A DNA stretch of 34,798 bases from Kistimonas scapharcae (GTDB taxonomy: Bacteria > Pseudomonadota > Gammaproteobacteria > Pseudomonadales > Endozoicomonadaceae). The DNA lies in contig NZ_BAABFL010000453.1 in the NCBI RefSeq assembly GCF_039540975.1, positions 1-34,798 of the forward strand, given 5' to 3'. Under the pieces are notes generated by a model. It searched no databases. It was not told the origin of the DNA and was given only the letters and a program-made list of their open reading frames with translations. The position numbers and the translations under genes are program-made. This document shows positions 34,218 through 34,798 of the stretch, piece by piece; the first letter of the stretch is position 1; each line of letters opens with the position of its first letter.

Positions 34218-34463
34218 ATAACCTACCTTCCTTAAACTGAAAAACGAAAACATTAATTAAACATTAGTTACTATTTGTCTAGACAGAGGTAAACGATAGT
34301 TTCAACATGCTTAGTCAACATGGAAGTCTGACACTGAAAATATAGACAAAAGTATTAAAAACAGTTTTTTTAAAACTATTCCTCTAACAAAACCTCTAAA
34401 GAGAGGTAACAAATAATTGGACATTCACTGTAGATAAACATTCTATAGAGGAGTTAATGGATT
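34218..34463. other. AT-rich divergent intergenic region
   Basis: It lies between kbl (minus) and the MKVQ ORF (plus). Visible are the palindrome TGTCTAGACA (34277-34286), which could be an operator, a short hairpin ACCTCT/AGAGGT (34392-34407) and A/T-rich runs. No confident promoter boxes could be chosen. The last 30 bases resemble the region before the glycosyltransferase gene. Confidence 0.35.
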
Positions 34464-34778
34464 ATGAAAGTACAAGAGACCAGCCCTGGCTACGATACGG
34501 CGGATTACCATCTCCCAGAGTATCCAACCAAAGGGGTCATGGGATTGCATGCCTGTAACCTTACAGAAGAGACTACTACCACAATGCCTGCTCCTGATGC
34601 CGAATTCCCAAAAATCGATCCATAAGGTATTGATACACTCAAGGTAGAAAGTATCAATAAAAGAAAAACCCCTGAAATCCTTTTTGCATTAGGTGTTATC
34701 TTGGCTCTTGCAGGTTGCGGTGTTTGTCAACATAGTTGTCGCCCCAACTCAAGCCGCTTTCTTAAGTTGATCAGCTGA
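34464..34778 (+). pseudogene. Broken ORF sharing the MKVQ start region of the glycosyltransferase
   Basis: From ATG 34464, preceded by AGAGGAG, the frame encodes 53 residues (MKVQETSPGYDTADYHLPEY...) and stops at TAA 34623-34625. The same frame then continues for 50 codons to a TGA at 34776-34778, including a hydrophobic segment ILFALGVILALAGCGVC, so the two parts look like one membrane protein split by a single stop, or else a short peptide with chance downstream frame. I do not recognise the protein. The first four codons and about 20 leader bases match the glycosyltransferase gene at 27169. The 3' part may also be cut by an insertion near 34735, because the sequence beyond reads as the end of an ORF on the other strand. 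Confidence 0.45.
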
Positions 34779-34798
34779 AGATCTGTCGGGATTAAGCC
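34749..34798 (-). CDS. Possible 3' end of an ORF entering from the right edge
   Basis: On the minus strand the last 15 codons read LNPDRSSADQLKKAA followed by a TGA at 34751-34749. The hydrophilic, Lys-Ala-rich tail is consistent with a protein C-terminus, perhaps a transposase that interrupted the neighbouring ORF, but 15 residues cannot show this. It overlaps the read-through frame of 34464-34778. Confidence 0.2.
   Translation of the reverse strand, partial: LNPDRSSADQLKKAA

Noticed and set aside
34218..34463. Possible glycine or other riboswitch before kbl
   Set aside because: No paired aptamer-like structure or conserved riboswitch motif was seen; the leader is short and AT-rich.
1..34798. 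CRISPR array, tRNA or rRNA genes
   Set aside because: No regularly spaced direct repeats, cloverleaf sequences or rRNA signatures were noticed anywhere in the window.

Overview
The window looks like chromosomal DNA of a gammaproteobacterium, most likely a marine or host-associated Oceanospirillales member such as Endozoicomonas or Kistimonas. This placement is inferred from gene content (truC, yaaA, yqhA, an LpxL-type acyltransferase, kbl-tdh, folM-folE, aapJQMP, tandem FadL-type porins) and from a toxin-type glycosyltransferase gene; no marker gene settles it. Most genes are moderately GC-rich. The exceptions are three AT-rich patches at about 1-640, 26.8-28.9 kb and 34.2-34.8 kb, where the least familiar content lies.

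Layout. 1-640: AT-rich, a short unrecognised ORF followed by a strong inverted repeat. 639-1433 (+): truC. 8904-1411 (-): a tightly coupled seven-gene operon (multipass membrane protein, RDD protein, SpoIIM-like, DUF4129, DUF4350, MoxR ATPase, DUF58), which resembles a MoxR/VWA-like envelope system of unknown function. 10372-9053 (-): DcuB-type C4-dicarboxylate carrier with a terminator-like leader. 10620-12075 (+): periplasmic sodC, then yaaA, both linked to oxidative stress. 12580-12137 (-): a small flavodoxin whose 5' region carries a perfect inverted repeat. 15531-12693 (-): two tandem FadL-family outer-membrane proteins. 16513-15902 (-): a TRIC/UPF0126 channel. 16669-18886 (+): an M20-family carbamoylase/allantoate amidohydrolase and an LpxL-type acyltransferase. 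19583-19053 (-): yqhA. 25269-19703 (-): a polar amino-acid ABC transporter with two tandem binding proteins. 25457-26772 (+): folM-folE with a 4-bp overlap (tetrahydromonapterin/folate supply). 27169-28716 (+): an AT-rich TcdA/TcdB-type glycosyltransferase, a candidate host-directed effector. 31835-28885 (-): a membrane-anchored beta-propeller and an LTA-synthase-like sulfatase-fold membrane enzyme. 34217-31968 (-): kbl-tdh, threonine to glycine plus acetyl-CoA. 34464-end (+): a second ORF with the same start region as the glycosyltransferase, broken by one stop codon.

The most notable signals are not ordinary genes. (1) Two extragenic repeats (18914-19022 and 22957-23060) share a core and the same three-way-junction fold, while their stems differ in sequence but keep pairing. 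(2) The glycosyltransferase and the broken terminal ORF share the same ribosome-binding region and first codons (MKVQ), as if an expression/targeting leader were reused in front of unrelated proteins. (3) Several mRNA leaders can fold over their own start signals (flavodoxin, yqhA) or carry a terminator before the gene (dcuB). No tRNA, rRNA, CRISPR array or complete insertion sequence was seen.
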